The notes beneath the pieces are model-generated. The model did not search any database. It was given only the letters and a program-made list of their open reading frames with translations, and was not told where the DNA came from. A stretch of 64,000 nucleotides of DNA from CBDFGQ01 sp965247295 (lineage in GTDB: Bacteria > Chloroflexota > Dehalococcoidia > Lucifugimonadales > JAGWBF01): positions 124,001-188,000 of the forward strand of contig CBDFGQ010000006.1 in the NCBI GenBank assembly GCA_965247295.1, read 5' to 3'. Position numbers and translations under genes: made by a program. Shown piece by piece: positions 45,318-52,486 of the stretch; position 1 is the stretch's first letter, and each line of letters opens with the position of its first letter.

Positions 45318-46156
45318 TACGAAAACGTCCTCGCTGCCCAGCGCACTTCGCCGATGATCTCCGTGCCTGGGGGCATGGGCGTAATCCGCCAGTCAGGATT
45401 GTCGCTCAATATCTCCCAGCGGCCCATCTCATCCCTGTCTAGACGCTTGACCACTAGGCCCTCCTCGGTCCGCATCACGTAGATTCGATCCTCGTGCGGC
45501 TCCCTGCGGTTGCGATCCACGAGGATCGAGCAGCCGTCGGGCAGCGTAGGCTCCATAGATGCTCCCCGGACGCTGATGATGTTGCTTTGCTCCGGGTCGA
45601 TGGAGTGGCTTAGCAGCCAATCGTTGCGGAACCACAGAAGCCCGATTGGTGTCTCGTCGTAGACCTCAGCCCCTACGCCCGCTGCCGAAGCGACTTCCAA
45701 CAGCCGAACTGGGCTTCTGTCCGACGTATCGTGGTGGCTAGGGTCATACCCTGGTCTAGACTCGCCTATGGCCTGGACTGGGGCCTGGGCGCGCATATAG
45801 GACTCAAGCCTGTCGAAGCGGGCGCTGAAGTCCTGACGGACTTGAGCCAGGGAACCGATGACGCTCGGTGACCCTGCTGTAGCTGGGGAATCAGGCGCTT
45901 CGGCGTCCAGGTGCTCCGTGTGCGCTTGGGGCTCCTCTTCCTCGTCGTAGAACCACTCCACAGGCTTGCTGTAGACATGGGCAAGCATCCGGAGCGAAGC
46001 CGCTTTAGGTACCCGACTGCCAGACTCGTACCTCGATATTGAGTTTTCGGCAATCCCGGATTCCTCGGCCACTTCGCGTTGAGTTAGCCCTCGCAAAAGA
46101 CGAGCCAGCCTCATCCGTCGGGGTTTCGGGTTGTCATTCGCCATGTAGAACATCAT
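45317..46156 (-). CDS. LexA/CI-like S24-family repressor
   Basis: 279 aa from the ATG at 46156 with AGAGGTGG upstream. N-terminal XRE helix-turn-helix (RLARLLRGLTQREVAEESGI then SRYESGSRVPKAASLRML, about residues 15-65), a linker, and a C-terminal S24/LexA peptidase fold with the nucleophile in VRGASMEPTLPDG (Ser about residue 210) and the general-base Lys in GLVVKRLDRD. It should repress the rightward early promoter and be cleaved during the SOS response. Its last ten residues (GEVRWAARTF-S) are repeated four times downstream. Confidence 0.92.
   Translation of the reverse strand: MMFYMANDNPKPRRMRLARLLRGLTQREVAEESGIAENSISRYESGSRVPKAASLRMLAHVYSKPVEWFYDEEEEPQAHTEHLDAEAPDSPATAGSPSVIGSLAQVRQDFSARFDRLESYMRAQAPVQAIGESRPGYDPSHHDTSDRSPVRLLEVASAAGVGAEVYDETPIGLLWFRNDWLLSHSIDPEQSNIISVRGASMEPTLPDGCSILVDRNRREPHEDRIYVMRTEEGLVVKRLDRDEMGRWEILSDNPDWRITPMPPGTEIIGEVRWAARTFS
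45321..45362 (-). repeat. Repressor 3'-tail repeat, copy 5 (in the intact repressor)
   Basis: Encodes TEIIGEVRWAARTFS-stop, the authentic repressor C-terminus and presumably the source of copies 1-4. Only here does the stop overlap the next start (TAATG). Confidence 0.9.
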
Positions 46157-46167
46157 ATTCCCACCTC

Positions 46168-46197
46168 TTGACAGTAGATATGCCTTAGTGGTAGTAT
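46168..46197 (+). promoter_or_regulatory. Rightward early promoter in the divergent control region
   Basis: TTGACA (46168-46173), 18 bp, TAGTAT (46192-46197), about 60 bp before the first rightward gene. On the other strand a TATACT box overlaps, fitting a divergent repressor promoter. TGGTAG/TTGG direct repeats at 46187-46235 may be operators. Confidence 0.55.
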
Positions 46198-46258
46198 ATT
46201 GGTAGGATAATGGTTGGAATAGGCTACCGACTGGGATGACACGGGGGAGAATAGTTTC

Positions 46259-46474
46259 ATGATGAAGTCGCCAACCCAAGAGAAGCTGGAAGCCCAGCGC
46301 AAGAAGGACATACGGGACATCATCACTGGTGTTCTAGAGAAATTCCGAGGCCGCAGGAACATGCTCGTGCTGGTAGCTGCCGACCTGGAAGTAACAGGCA
46401 CGACGCTCTACCGCTGGTGCGAGGAGTTGGGCATAGACATCAACGACTACCGGCGGGCCACTCCCGCGAAATAG
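46259..46474 (+). CDS. Small HTH protein, first gene of the early operon
   Basis: 71 aa. The N-terminal SPTQEKLEAQRKKDIRDII is followed by a predicted helix-turn-helix (VAADLEVTGTTLYRWCEELGIDINDY). Paralogous to the next gene (shared PTQEKLEAQR and LYxWCxExGIDI). First gene after the control region, so a Cro-like or regulatory role is inferred. GGGGGAG nine bases before the ATG. Confidence 0.65.
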   Translation: MMKSPTQEKLEAQRKKDIRDIITGVLEKFRGRRNMLVLVAADLEVTGTTLYRWCEELGIDINDYRRATPAK

Positions 46475-46526
46475 AGATAGGGGCGACTAGCGTGGGAGTC
46501 TTACCTGAACCGAAGAGGAGTGTGGC

Positions 46527-46754
46527 ATGACCAAGACACCGACACAAGAAAAGCTAGAGGCCCAAAGAAGCAAGGGCATGGCGGACATACTCCGAGAAGC
46601 CCTAGAAGGCCGCCGCGGTCAGAAGCACATGGTCACCATTGCCTCTATGGACCTTGGAGTGACCGACGCCACCCTTTATCAATGGTGCCGGGAGTTCGGC
46701 ATCGACATCGACGAGTACCGGCGTCCGGCGGTGGGGGAGGAGAAGGGGTCGTAG
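46527..46754 (+). CDS. Small HTH protein, tandem paralogue
   Basis: 75 aa. Same layout as the preceding gene, with DLGVTDATLYQWCREFGIDIDEYRRP. Its 3' end (46707-46742) is nearly identical in DNA to the 3' end of the unrelated gene at 48428-48673. GAAGAGGAG lies before the ATG. Confidence 0.65.
   Translation: MTKTPTQEKLEAQRSKGMADILREALEGRRGQKHMVTIASMDLGVTDATLYQWCREFGIDIDEYRRPAVGEEKGS
46707..46742 (+). repeat. Shared 3' tail (IDEYRRPAV), copy 1
   Basis: 36 nt encoding IDEYRRPAVGEE, matching 48629-48664 with about four differences. In this copy the tail continues naturally from an HTH domain. Confidence 0.7.
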
Positions 46755-46805
46755 CCGATGATCCCCAGCGATAGGGTCCATGAGCCAGGCGGAGGCGGAG
46801 GTTGT

Positions 46806-47369
46806 TTATGCCCCGATCCAGTGTGCCACCGCTTTGGATGCTGGCAGCGGTGCGGAGGAAACACTGTGTACTACCCTGGCTCGCAGCGCGGCGGTGGCAT
46901 TAAGGACACCGGGACTGATGCCAGTCAAGGCTGCCCTAACATCGAAGGGTTCCTCGGCATCCTTCGTAGCCTCCTCGAAAGCCAAGACGTAACGGTCAAC
47001 ATCGTTGTCAAGGCGATCAACCCTCTCCCTCAGTGTAGGGAGTGGCGTTGGTGATAAGTCACTTGGTTGCCATGCAGTTGGATGTACTGCAAAACGACTC
47101 GTGGGTTCAGCGGTGCGAGTGGAGGCAGCTAGGAACACTGGGATGGCTATGGATTCTACGGCACCGAGGTTATGGGCAGTTAGCTTGGCAGGGAGGTTCC
47201 TGAGAAAGTTGGCGAGAGTGAACCCTGGATTATTTGTCCCACCTTCAGACGACATGCGGATCTGTATCTCCGAGGCGCTGTCTGCGATGGCATCCAGGCA
47301 GCATTGCATCAGCAGATCGCAGGTTTTTTCATTTATTGGCTTGATGAAGTGCACCACGTGCAGCGTCAT
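46806..47369 (-). CDS. ClpP/crotonase-fold peptidase-like protein, leftward cassette
   Basis: 187 aa from the ATG at 47369 (AAGAAGGTG upstream). EIQIRMSSEGGTNNPGFTLANFLRNL, then GAVESIAIPVFLAASTRTAEPTSRFAVHPTAW, follows the ClpP/SDH fold: a Gly-Gly loop, a Ser in the nucleophile position (about residue 80) and a His in the FAVHP strand. The gene runs against the surrounding rightward operon and has its own promoter and a 42-bp leader shared with the cassette at 49005-49833. Confidence 0.6.
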   Translation of the reverse strand: MTLHVVHFIKPINEKTCDLLMQCCLDAIADSASEIQIRMSSEGGTNNPGFTLANFLRNLPAKLTAHNLGAVESIAIPVFLAASTRTAEPTSRFAVHPTAWQPSDLSPTPLPTLRERVDRLDNDVDRYVLAFEEATKDAEEPFDVRAALTGISPGVLNATAALRARVVHSVSSAPLPASKAVAHWIGA

Positions 47370-47413
47370 TGGCACCTTCTTGGCACTGACCCGATTCTCA
47401 TTCTTGAGGGGCA

Positions 47414-47455
47414 GGCCTCCGTCCGCCGTCAAGTTAGGCGGGGGTCAGCCCTACT
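47414..47455 (-). repeat. Leader repeat of leftward cassettes, copy A
   Basis: 42 nt upstream of the ClpP-like gene, matching 49542-49583 at both ends (AGGGCTGACCCCCG and CGGCGGACGGAGGCC on the minus strand) with a diverged centre. In this copy CCGCC and GGCGG can pair around the centre. Confidence 0.65.
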
Positions 47456-47583
47456 CCAAAGCACTCAAATCGATAAGGAGTCGGCTCCGACGTACCAAAG
47501 TGGAGATGATATCTGCCACTTCGGCACCTCTTTCGCAGTGGTGTTTGATCCGTCCGCATTGGGCGACCTTAATCGCATTCTCT

Positions 47584-47612
47584 ATTGTGCCGCTAGTGGC
47601 GCACAAAATCAA
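47584..47612 (-). promoter_or_regulatory. Promoter for the ClpP-like cassette
   Basis: On the minus strand, TTGATT (47612-47607), 17 bp, CACAAT (47589-47584), about 215 bp before the ATG. Confidence 0.4.
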
Positions 47613-47621
47613 GGCGGCAAG

Positions 47622-47804
47622 GTGATTTCAGGCACGTTCTACACAATTGGCGAGGTAGCGAATCTGCTCGGGAGGAATAGGCACACCATTGCCCGGTGGA
47701 TCAAGAAGGGGTGGCTGCCTGCTACGCGTCTGGGGAATACATCCCTGATTCGGAAAGAGGACGTGGATCGACTGAGACCTCAGACCTCTGAAGGGGAGGC
47801 ATAG
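47622..47804 (+). CDS. Excisionase-type helix-turn-helix protein
   Basis: 60 aa from a GTG at 47622. YTIGEVANLLGRNRHTIARWIKKGWLPATRLGNTSLIRKEDVDRL is a MerR-like winged HTH of the excisionase/HTH_17 type. It may control excision or early transcription. The frame is open further upstream, but that stretch is antisense to the ClpP-like cassette. Confidence 0.75.
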   Translation: MISGTFYTIGEVANLLGRNRHTIARWIKKGWLPATRLGNTSLIRKEDVDRLRPQTSEGEA

Positions 47805-47806
47805 CG

Positions 47807-48118
47807 ATGGGCCAGACCACGGTAGGGTTCCACACACGACGAGGCTACCCGGTCAGGGCGCATTCCCGCCAGGTAGCGGGTATGGCCGTGGCCGACGTGC
47901 TGGCTCGCGATCTGGACAGGGTGTTGGAGCAACTCGACCAGGAGGGTGCCACTGAGCGGATAGTCTGGGCCGATCCCCACTGCCCGCATCCAAGCTGGTA
48001 CCCGGTGCGGCATGTGGATGGGACGAGCATCCTAGCCTATGGCTGCACTGACTGTGCCAGTACGAAGCCGGCTGATGAGGCCAGGGAGCGGGCGCTGGCG
48101 GAGGGTCGGGATGAGTGA
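47807..48118 (+). CDS. Phage early protein with RRGYPV motif
   Basis: 103 aa. THRRGYPVRAHSRQ near the N-terminus and an acidic VLARDLDRVLEQLDQ helix are shared with 49864-50178. It has four spread cysteines and histidines (CPHPSW, CTDC) that may bind zinc. Function unknown. It starts 2 bp after the excisionase-like gene. Confidence 0.65.
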   Translation: MGQTTVGFHTRRGYPVRAHSRQVAGMAVADVLARDLDRVLEQLDQEGATERIVWADPHCPHPSWYPVRHVDGTSILAYGCTDCASTKPADEARERALAEGRDE

Positions 48119-48425
48119 GCGGCAAGGCGAGTGGGTCAGGACTGAGTATGTTCATGTAAAGCCCAGCCCCTGGCCGATTGTCATGGGAACGCTGGGAGGG
48201 ACTGCGCTGGGATTCATTGCCGGGCAGTTTCTGAGGGTGCCGTGGGTAAGTGGGGTGTGCGAGAACCCGGTGGGGCTGTTGGGTATATGCGCGGCGATAT
48301 GTATCGCGGTCTGCACCCTTCAGACATTCTGGCTAAGCCAGACCTCCAACTGGCTCTTGTGGCTCAACCGCGAGCTTAGCGCCAATCGGAGCAACAACTC
48401 GGAAGCGTCAGAAGGAATCGATTAG
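48111..48425 (+). CDS. Two-span membrane protein
   Basis: 104 aa from an ATG overlapping the previous stop. Two membrane helices: IVMGTLGGTALGFIAGQFL and VGLLGICAAICIAVCTLQTF, with short ends. No family recognised; small membrane proteins in phage early regions can act in exclusion. Confidence 0.65.
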   Translation: MSERQGEWVRTEYVHVKPSPWPIVMGTLGGTALGFIAGQFLRVPWVSGVCENPVGLLGICAAICIAVCTLQTFWLSQTSNWLLWLNRELSANRSNNSEASEGID

Positions 48426-48427
48426 CC

Positions 48428-48673
48428 ATGTCAAACCTCCTAATTCACGCTCAGGAAATCGGCAAAACCCTGGCTCCGGTGTACGGCCCGGAGTCGCCAA
48501 GCGATGCCGTAGATCGCCTTCTCGAATACTACTACAGACTCAGCGAAGCCGATAAGCATGCGTTCGTCGCTGCCCTGATCGGCGAGCTAGTGACTCTAAA
48601 GGCAGCAGCCAAGCATCGCCGCATCGGCATCGACGAGTACCGGCGGCCCGCGGTACGGGAGGAGGAAGCATGA
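48428..48673 (+). CDS. Early protein with a borrowed C-terminal tail
   Basis: 81 aa. Helical N-terminal part (SPSDAVDRLLEYYYRLSEADKHAFVAALIGELVTLKAA) with no likeness to the HTH genes, but its last 15 residues (IDEYRRPAVREEEA) match the end of 46527-46754 in protein and DNA. Overlaps the next gene by 4 bp. Confidence 0.6.
   Translation: MSNLLIHAQEIGKTLAPVYGPESPSDAVDRLLEYYYRLSEADKHAFVAALIGELVTLKAAAKHRRIGIDEYRRPAVREEEA
48629..48664 (+). repeat. Shared 3' tail (IDEYRRPAV), copy 2
   Basis: 36 nt matching 46707-46742, here fused to an unrelated N-terminal region. Confidence 0.7.
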
Positions 48674-48897
48674 GCGTTGTTGAAAACCGGGCGCTGAAGC
48701 TGAAAGAAGTAATTGGGCTCATTAGCCTGTCCAGCGCGACGATCTACCGGATGATCTCGTGTGGTGAGTTTCCCCGTCCTGCGCGGGTCGGCCAGCGGGC
48801 AACCAGATGGCGCTCCGACGAGATTGAGGAGTGGCTGGCCTCCCGTCCACACACCGTTCCCGAAAGCCCGGGGCGAGCGAAGGAGGTGCGTCGATGA
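48670..48897 (+). CDS. AlpA-family regulator
   Basis: 75 aa. LKLKEVIGLISLSSATIYRMISCGEFPRPARVGQRATRWRSDEIEEWL is a textbook AlpA/phage excisionase-like HTH. Starts with an ATGA overlap. Likely regulates early genes or excision. Confidence 0.85.
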   Translation: MSVVENRALKLKEVIGLISLSSATIYRMISCGEFPRPARVGQRATRWRSDEIEEWLASRPHTVPESPGRAKEVRR

Positions 48898-49073
48898 GCT
48901 ACACCTTCATCCCAACCTTTGGCCCCTGCAAGGGCCATGAATGCGACCTTTGCAGGGTTTGCTTGTCCGGCAAGAGATGTTGTGGGGACAACAACCCACC
49001 AATACTAGTCGGGGGAGTTGCTCCATGGGAGAGAGTGTTCATCCCATTGGTAAGGAGGCAAATCAGTTGCTAG
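48895..49073 (+). pseudogene. Cys-rich small protein cut by a leftward cassette
   Basis: The ATG at 48895 overlaps the AlpA stop. The first 36 codons (GPCKGHECDLCRVCLSGKRCCG) are Cys-rich and metal-site-like. From about 49004 the sequence is antisense to the leftward coiled-coil gene, so the 59-aa frame as written is probably a truncated gene. Confidence 0.45.
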
Positions 49074-49520
49074 CACCGCACCACCTAGCGCTTCGATATA
49101 CTGATGAGCTTCCTCAAGACGCTGCCGCAGAGTGTGGTTTTCCTTGCGCAGTCTGGCGATGGCCGACTCACCATCCTGAGTGGTGCTGGGAGGAGATAAC
49201 GCCTTTAGAGAGGGCGATGTCAGTTGAGGTCGCTGTAGCGCAGCTTTTAGCGATGACCGTAGCGCGTTCTCCAATTCTCTTAACGCTTGGGCACAGGCTT
49301 TGTCGGCAAGCCGCAGTGATTCGAGAATTGGGCTCATTAGGTCTGTACAAGCCTTATTCCATATTGCGATCGGGGTCTCTATTTCGCGCGCCCAGGCCCT
49401 GTTCAAATCCTCAACTTGTCGCTTTGATAACACCCCTTCTACAAGAACATCAAGAAGAGTCCTGGGAGCCACAAACTCTCGACTCTCTGGGTAGTTGCTT
49501 GTTTTTTCTGGTAAAGACAT
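49005..49520 (-). CDS. Coiled-coil protein, leftward cassette
   Basis: 171 aa with a GGAATGGAAAG site. Helical throughout: RTLLDVLVEGVLSKRQVEDLNRAW, LADKACAQALRELENALRSSLKAAL, and a C-terminal coiled coil IARLRKENHTLRQRLEEAHQYIEAL. No family recognised. It is preceded by leader copy B and a zinc-ribbon gene, all leftward within the rightward operon. Confidence 0.6.
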   Translation of the reverse strand: MSLPEKTSNYPESREFVAPRTLLDVLVEGVLSKRQVEDLNRAWAREIETPIAIWNKACTDLMSPILESLRLADKACAQALRELENALRSSLKAALQRPQLTSPSLKALSPPSTTQDGESAIARLRKENHTLRQRLEEAHQYIEALGGAVLATDLPPYQWDEHSLPWSNSPD

Positions 49521-49541
49521 CTTTCCATTCCTCTTTGGGCT

Positions 49542-49583
49542 GGCCTCCGTCCGCCGGTAAGCAAGTCGGGGGTCAGCCCTATT
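49542..49583 (-). repeat. Leader repeat of leftward cassettes, copy B
   Basis: 42 nt between the zinc-ribbon and coiled-coil genes, matching 47414-47455 at both ends. Confidence 0.65.
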
Positions 49584-49600
49584 CTGAATTTGATAGGCGT

Positions 49601-49759
49601 CTACCCTTTTGGTTGACGTTGCCTAACCATTGGCTCTCCTGGTCTATCCCACCGCAGGGATTTGCACTTCGGGCACAACGCTGGCCGCTGACTGGTACGA
49701 GGAAGCCAAAAATGACCACATTGAGAGCACAGAAGGGCACTTACTCGTATGGATGGCAC
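49601..49759 (-). CDS. Rubredoxin-like zinc-ribbon microprotein
   Basis: 52 aa from the GTG at 49759 with AAAGGAG eight bases upstream. LLCSQCGHFWLPR then CPKCKSLRWDRP is a rubredoxin-type four-Cys knuckle. First gene of the leftward cassette, transcribed from the promoter at 49804-49833. A remnant of a similar ribbon may be present at 61841-61915. Confidence 0.65.
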   Translation of the reverse strand: MPSIRVSALLCSQCGHFWLPRTSQRPALCPKCKSLRWDRPGEPMVRQRQPKG

Positions 49760-49803
49760 TTTTCCCACTCCTTTCAAATAGTCTACCCCAATAGTCTACC
49801 CAA

Positions 49804-49833
49804 ATAGTAGATCAAATATATGGAGACTGTCAA
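49804..49833 (-). promoter_or_regulatory. Promoter of the leftward zinc-ribbon/coiled-coil cassette
   Basis: On the minus strand, consensus TTGACA (49833-49828), 18 bp, TACTAT (49809-49804). A tandem GGGTAGACTATTT-like repeat follows (49779-49803), possibly an operator. Confidence 0.6.
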
Positions 49834-49863
49834 CCCAGTCTATTCACTGAAAGCGGTGTAGAG

Positions 49864-50178
49864 ATGGATTACACCTTAGTCAGAGCACACATACGGCGGG
49901 GTTACCCTGTGCAGACGCACACTCGACGGATAGACAACCGACATATCCAGGACGTGCTGCGACGCGACATCGAGCAGATAGACGAGCGCTATCGGTCCAT
50001 GCCGGTCTGTTCCCACGTCGGCCAGTTTCTGGCATACCGAGAAACTGGGGTCACCTTCTTTGTCTGCCAGACCTGCCAACGTCACATCGGGTACTCACAG
50101 ATGCAGTTGTGGGCCAAAGAAGGGCGAATCAAGAGAGAGCAGATAGAGATAGCAGCAGAGGGGGAGGAGCGAGTATGA
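49864..50178 (+). CDS. Phage early protein with RRGYPV motif (paralogue of 47807-48118)
   Basis: 104 aa. RAHIRRGYPVQTHTRR and DVLRRDIEQIDERY repeat the pattern of the first copy; CSHVG and CQTCQRH may bind metal. It resumes the rightward operon after the leftward cassette. Stop overlaps the next ATG. Confidence 0.65.
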   Translation: MDYTLVRAHIRRGYPVQTHTRRIDNRHIQDVLRRDIEQIDERYRSMPVCSHVGQFLAYRETGVTFFVCQTCQRHIGYSQMQLWAKEGRIKREQIEIAAEGEERV

Positions 50179-50825
50179 CAACTGTATGGACGCAAGAGGC
50201 GGACGCACGGTTACGGAACTATCTCGCATCACACGAGTTGGCCGACGGCATTGGTACGGAGGAGTCGGCCTGCTCAGTCGCGGCGATCAACCTCGCGCTC
50301 ACTGCGGAGTTGACGGACACCATCCCGATGTGTATGTCGAAGGTTATCGGTCAATGGATGATGGCTGTCCAAGACGCGATGCCTTCGGAGATACGCAACT
50401 CGTCGGGGTGGAAGTGTTTGCTTCCGATGGCTGCTGGCACGGGCCGTGAGAGGGAAGAGGAGCGGCTAGCGCTGATCATGGATTGGATGTGGGGGACGGT
50501 GCTCCCCGATTTACAGAGCGTAGCGGATCGGGGTGGCTTCGGCGCCGAGTGGCGGACGATGTGCGTGGAGAAGTCCCTAGACGCCGCCAGGGACACCAGG
50601 GCCGCCGCCTGGGCCGCCGGGGACGCCGGGGACGCCGGGGACGCCGGGGCCGCCTGGGCCGCCGCCGGGGACGCCGCCTGGGCTGGGGCCGCCGGGGACG
50701 CTGGGGCTGCTGGGGCCGCCGCCTGGGCCGCCGCCTGGGCCGCTGGGGCCGCCGGGGACGCCGCCTGGGAGCGGTACGACCCTGTTGGGCTGTTGGCGCG
50801 GTTGGTGGCGGAAACGGAGGAGTAG
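50175..50825 (+). CDS. Phage protein with Ala/Gly/Asp/Trp tandem repeats
   Basis: 216 aa from an ATG overlapping the previous stop. The first 135 residues are an ordinary helical domain (QEADARLRNYLASHEL, MCMSKVIGQWMMAVQDAM). Residues about 140-195 are a low-complexity run of AAW, AAG, GDAG units encoded by GC-rich tandem repeats (50577-50770). Ends in a short helical tail (LLARLVAETEE). Function unknown; the repeat may form an alanine-rich helical rod. Confidence 0.65.
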   Translation: MTTVWTQEADARLRNYLASHELADGIGTEESACSVAAINLALTAELTDTIPMCMSKVIGQWMMAVQDAMPSEIRNSSGWKCLLPMAAGTGREREEERLALIMDWMWGTVLPDLQSVADRGGFGAEWRTMCVEKSLDAARDTRAAAWAAGDAGDAGDAGAAWAAAGDAAWAGAAGDAGAAGAAAWAAAWAAGAAGDAAWERYDPVGLLARLVAETEE

Positions 50826-50850
50826 GGATGAAAGAAAAGGTGGCCACGCC

Positions 50851-50985
50851 ATGAGGACCAGGCTCTACTGCGAGAACTCCGATTGCAGGAGCTCGACCAG
50901 CAAGCTATTCAGCTGTAGCGAGTGTCACATGTTGGTGTGCGAAGGATGCTGGCAGCACGGGCACCATGAAGGGAGGTACCTGTAG
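50851..50985 (+). CDS. Zinc-finger microprotein
   Basis: 44 aa. CENSDC, CSEC, CEGCWQHGHH supply up to six Cys and three His, resembling a B-box or FYVE-like mini zinc finger. AAGGTGG lies before the ATG. Confidence 0.5.
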   Translation: MRTRLYCENSDCRSSTSKLFSCSECHMLVCEGCWQHGHHEGRYL

Positions 50986-50987
50986 CT

Positions 50988-51128
50988 ATGAGCTGCAACC
51001 CAAAGTCGCGTGAGTGTTTCGTGGGCTCCCACCGCAAGTACAACGGCGAGGTTCTCCGTCTGAGCACCCCGCCGAGGCTTTGCCAGTGTGAGTGCCACAC
51101 CAGGGATCGAGAGCTGGTGGCAGCGTGA
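50988..51128 (+). CDS. Small Cys-containing protein upstream of the helicase
   Basis: 46 aa with a GGGAGG site and the ATG at 50988. CNPKSREC at the N-terminus and CQCECH near the end suggest a metal site. Its stop overlaps the helicase GTG (GTGA). Confidence 0.5.
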   Translation: MSCNPKSRECFVGSHRKYNGEVLRLSTPPRLCQCECHTRDRELVAA

Positions 51129-52486
51129 TCACAGCCAGTATGGACAGAGGGGCCATGACCACATCCTGGCCACACCAGAGAGAAGCCCTAGCCTTTGTGG
51201 AGGACAAGCCAGGCTCGATGCTGGCCATGGAGATGGGGACAGGGAAGACGAAGGTGGCCATCGACCTGATGGATGCCCACGACTACCGGCGGGTCCTGAT
51301 CCTCTGCCCCCTGTCCGTGGTGGCCGGGGTGTGGCCGGGGGAGTTCGCAAAGCACAGCCCGGCTCCATGGACCATTCTGTCCCTGGCCCACGGGAGCGTG
51401 AAGGACAAGCAGGCCTGGGCCGAGACTGGGGTCCGTTCATCGGAGCGGGCAGCGGTGGTGATCAACTACGAGTCGGTATGGAGGGAGCCCTTCGGAAGCT
51501 GGGCCAAGAAGCAGCCGTGGGACCTGGTGGTAATGGATGAGAGTCACAAGTTGAAGACTCCCAGGGGCAACGCTTCCTGGTACTGCGCCCGACTTTCAGA
51601 CAAAGTGCCACAGCGCCTGGCCCTCACCGGCACACCGATGCCCCATAGCCCCCTGGACATATATGCCCAGTACCGGGCGCTGGACAAGGATATCTACGGC
51701 ACCTCCTTCTTCCGGTTCAAGTCCCGCTACGCAGTGATGGGCGGCTGGAGCAACACCCAGGTGGTGGGATATCAGAACCAGCAAGAGCTTCAGGAGAAGC
51801 TCTACAGCATCGCATACCGGGTGGAGGCAGCCGACGTGCTGGACCTGCCGCCCCTCCTTACGGTCACTCGCACGTGCGAGCTTGGCCCCAAGGCCAGGAA
51901 GCTCTACCGGACCCTGGAGCGGGATTTCATAGTCTACCTGGAGGAGGGGCGGATCACGGCGGTGAACGCCCTGTCCCAGCTACTAAGGCTCCAGCAAGTC
52001 ACGTCCGGCTACGCACGAACAGAGGACGGCCGGACCGTGGAGGTGGACACCACCAAGGCAGAGCTTCTTGCCGATCTGCTGGAGGACATGGGCGAGGAGC
52101 CGGTGGTGGTTTTCGCCCGTTTCAAGCACGACCTCGAAGTTGTTCATAGGGTCGCCCACAGGTTGGGGCGGCCCAGCTTCGAGATATCAGGAGCGCGAAA
52201 GGAGCTGAGCCTATGGAATGAAGGGGGAGGTGTCCTGGCGGTCCAGATTCAGTCTGGAGGGTTGGGCATCGACCTGACCAAAGCCCGGTACGCCGTGTAT
52301 TACAGCCTGGGGTTTAGCCTGGGGGACTACCTCCAGAGCAGGGCCAGGCTGCACCGCCAGGGCCAGGAGAGGCCCGTAGAGATCATTCACCTGGTCGCCG
52401 CCCAGACGGTGGACGAGAAGGTGATGGCCGCGCTGGCGGCCCGAGAACAGGTAGTAGAGAGCATTATGCGAAGGGGCTTGAAATGA
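51125..52486 (+). CDS. SNF2/DEAD-type phage helicase
   Basis: 453 aa from a GTG at 51125. Superfamily 2 motifs in order: MEMGTGKTKVA (Walker A), VVMDESH (motif II), LALTGTPMPHSPLDIY (III), VVVFARFKHDLEVVHR (IV), and GGLGIDLTKARYAVYYSLGFSLGDYLQSRARLHRQGQ (V-VI). Typical of phage replication or recombination helicases that sit next to the primase. Overlaps the next gene by 4 bp. Confidence 0.92.
   Translation: MITASMDRGAMTTSWPHQREALAFVEDKPGSMLAMEMGTGKTKVAIDLMDAHDYRRVLILCPLSVVAGVWPGEFAKHSPAPWTILSLAHGSVKDKQAWAETGVRSSERAAVVINYESVWREPFGSWAKKQPWDLVVMDESHKLKTPRGNASWYCARLSDKVPQRLALTGTPMPHSPLDIYAQYRALDKDIYGTSFFRFKSRYAVMGGWSNTQVVGYQNQQELQEKLYSIAYRVEAADVLDLPPLLTVTRTCELGPKARKLYRTLERDFIVYLEEGRITAVNALSQLLRLQQVTSGYARTEDGRTVEVDTTKAELLADLLEDMGEEPVVVFARFKHDLEVVHRVAHRLGRPSFEISGARKELSLWNEGGGVLAVQIQSGGLGIDLTKARYAVYYSLGFSLGDYLQSRARLHRQGQERPVEIIHLVAAQTVDEKVMAALAAREQVVESIMRRGLK

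Noticed and set aside
46758..47054. Rightward Cys-rich frame (CLCPDPVCHRFGC...)
   Set aside because: Most of it is antisense to the end of the ClpP-like gene, so the cysteine pattern may be accidental.
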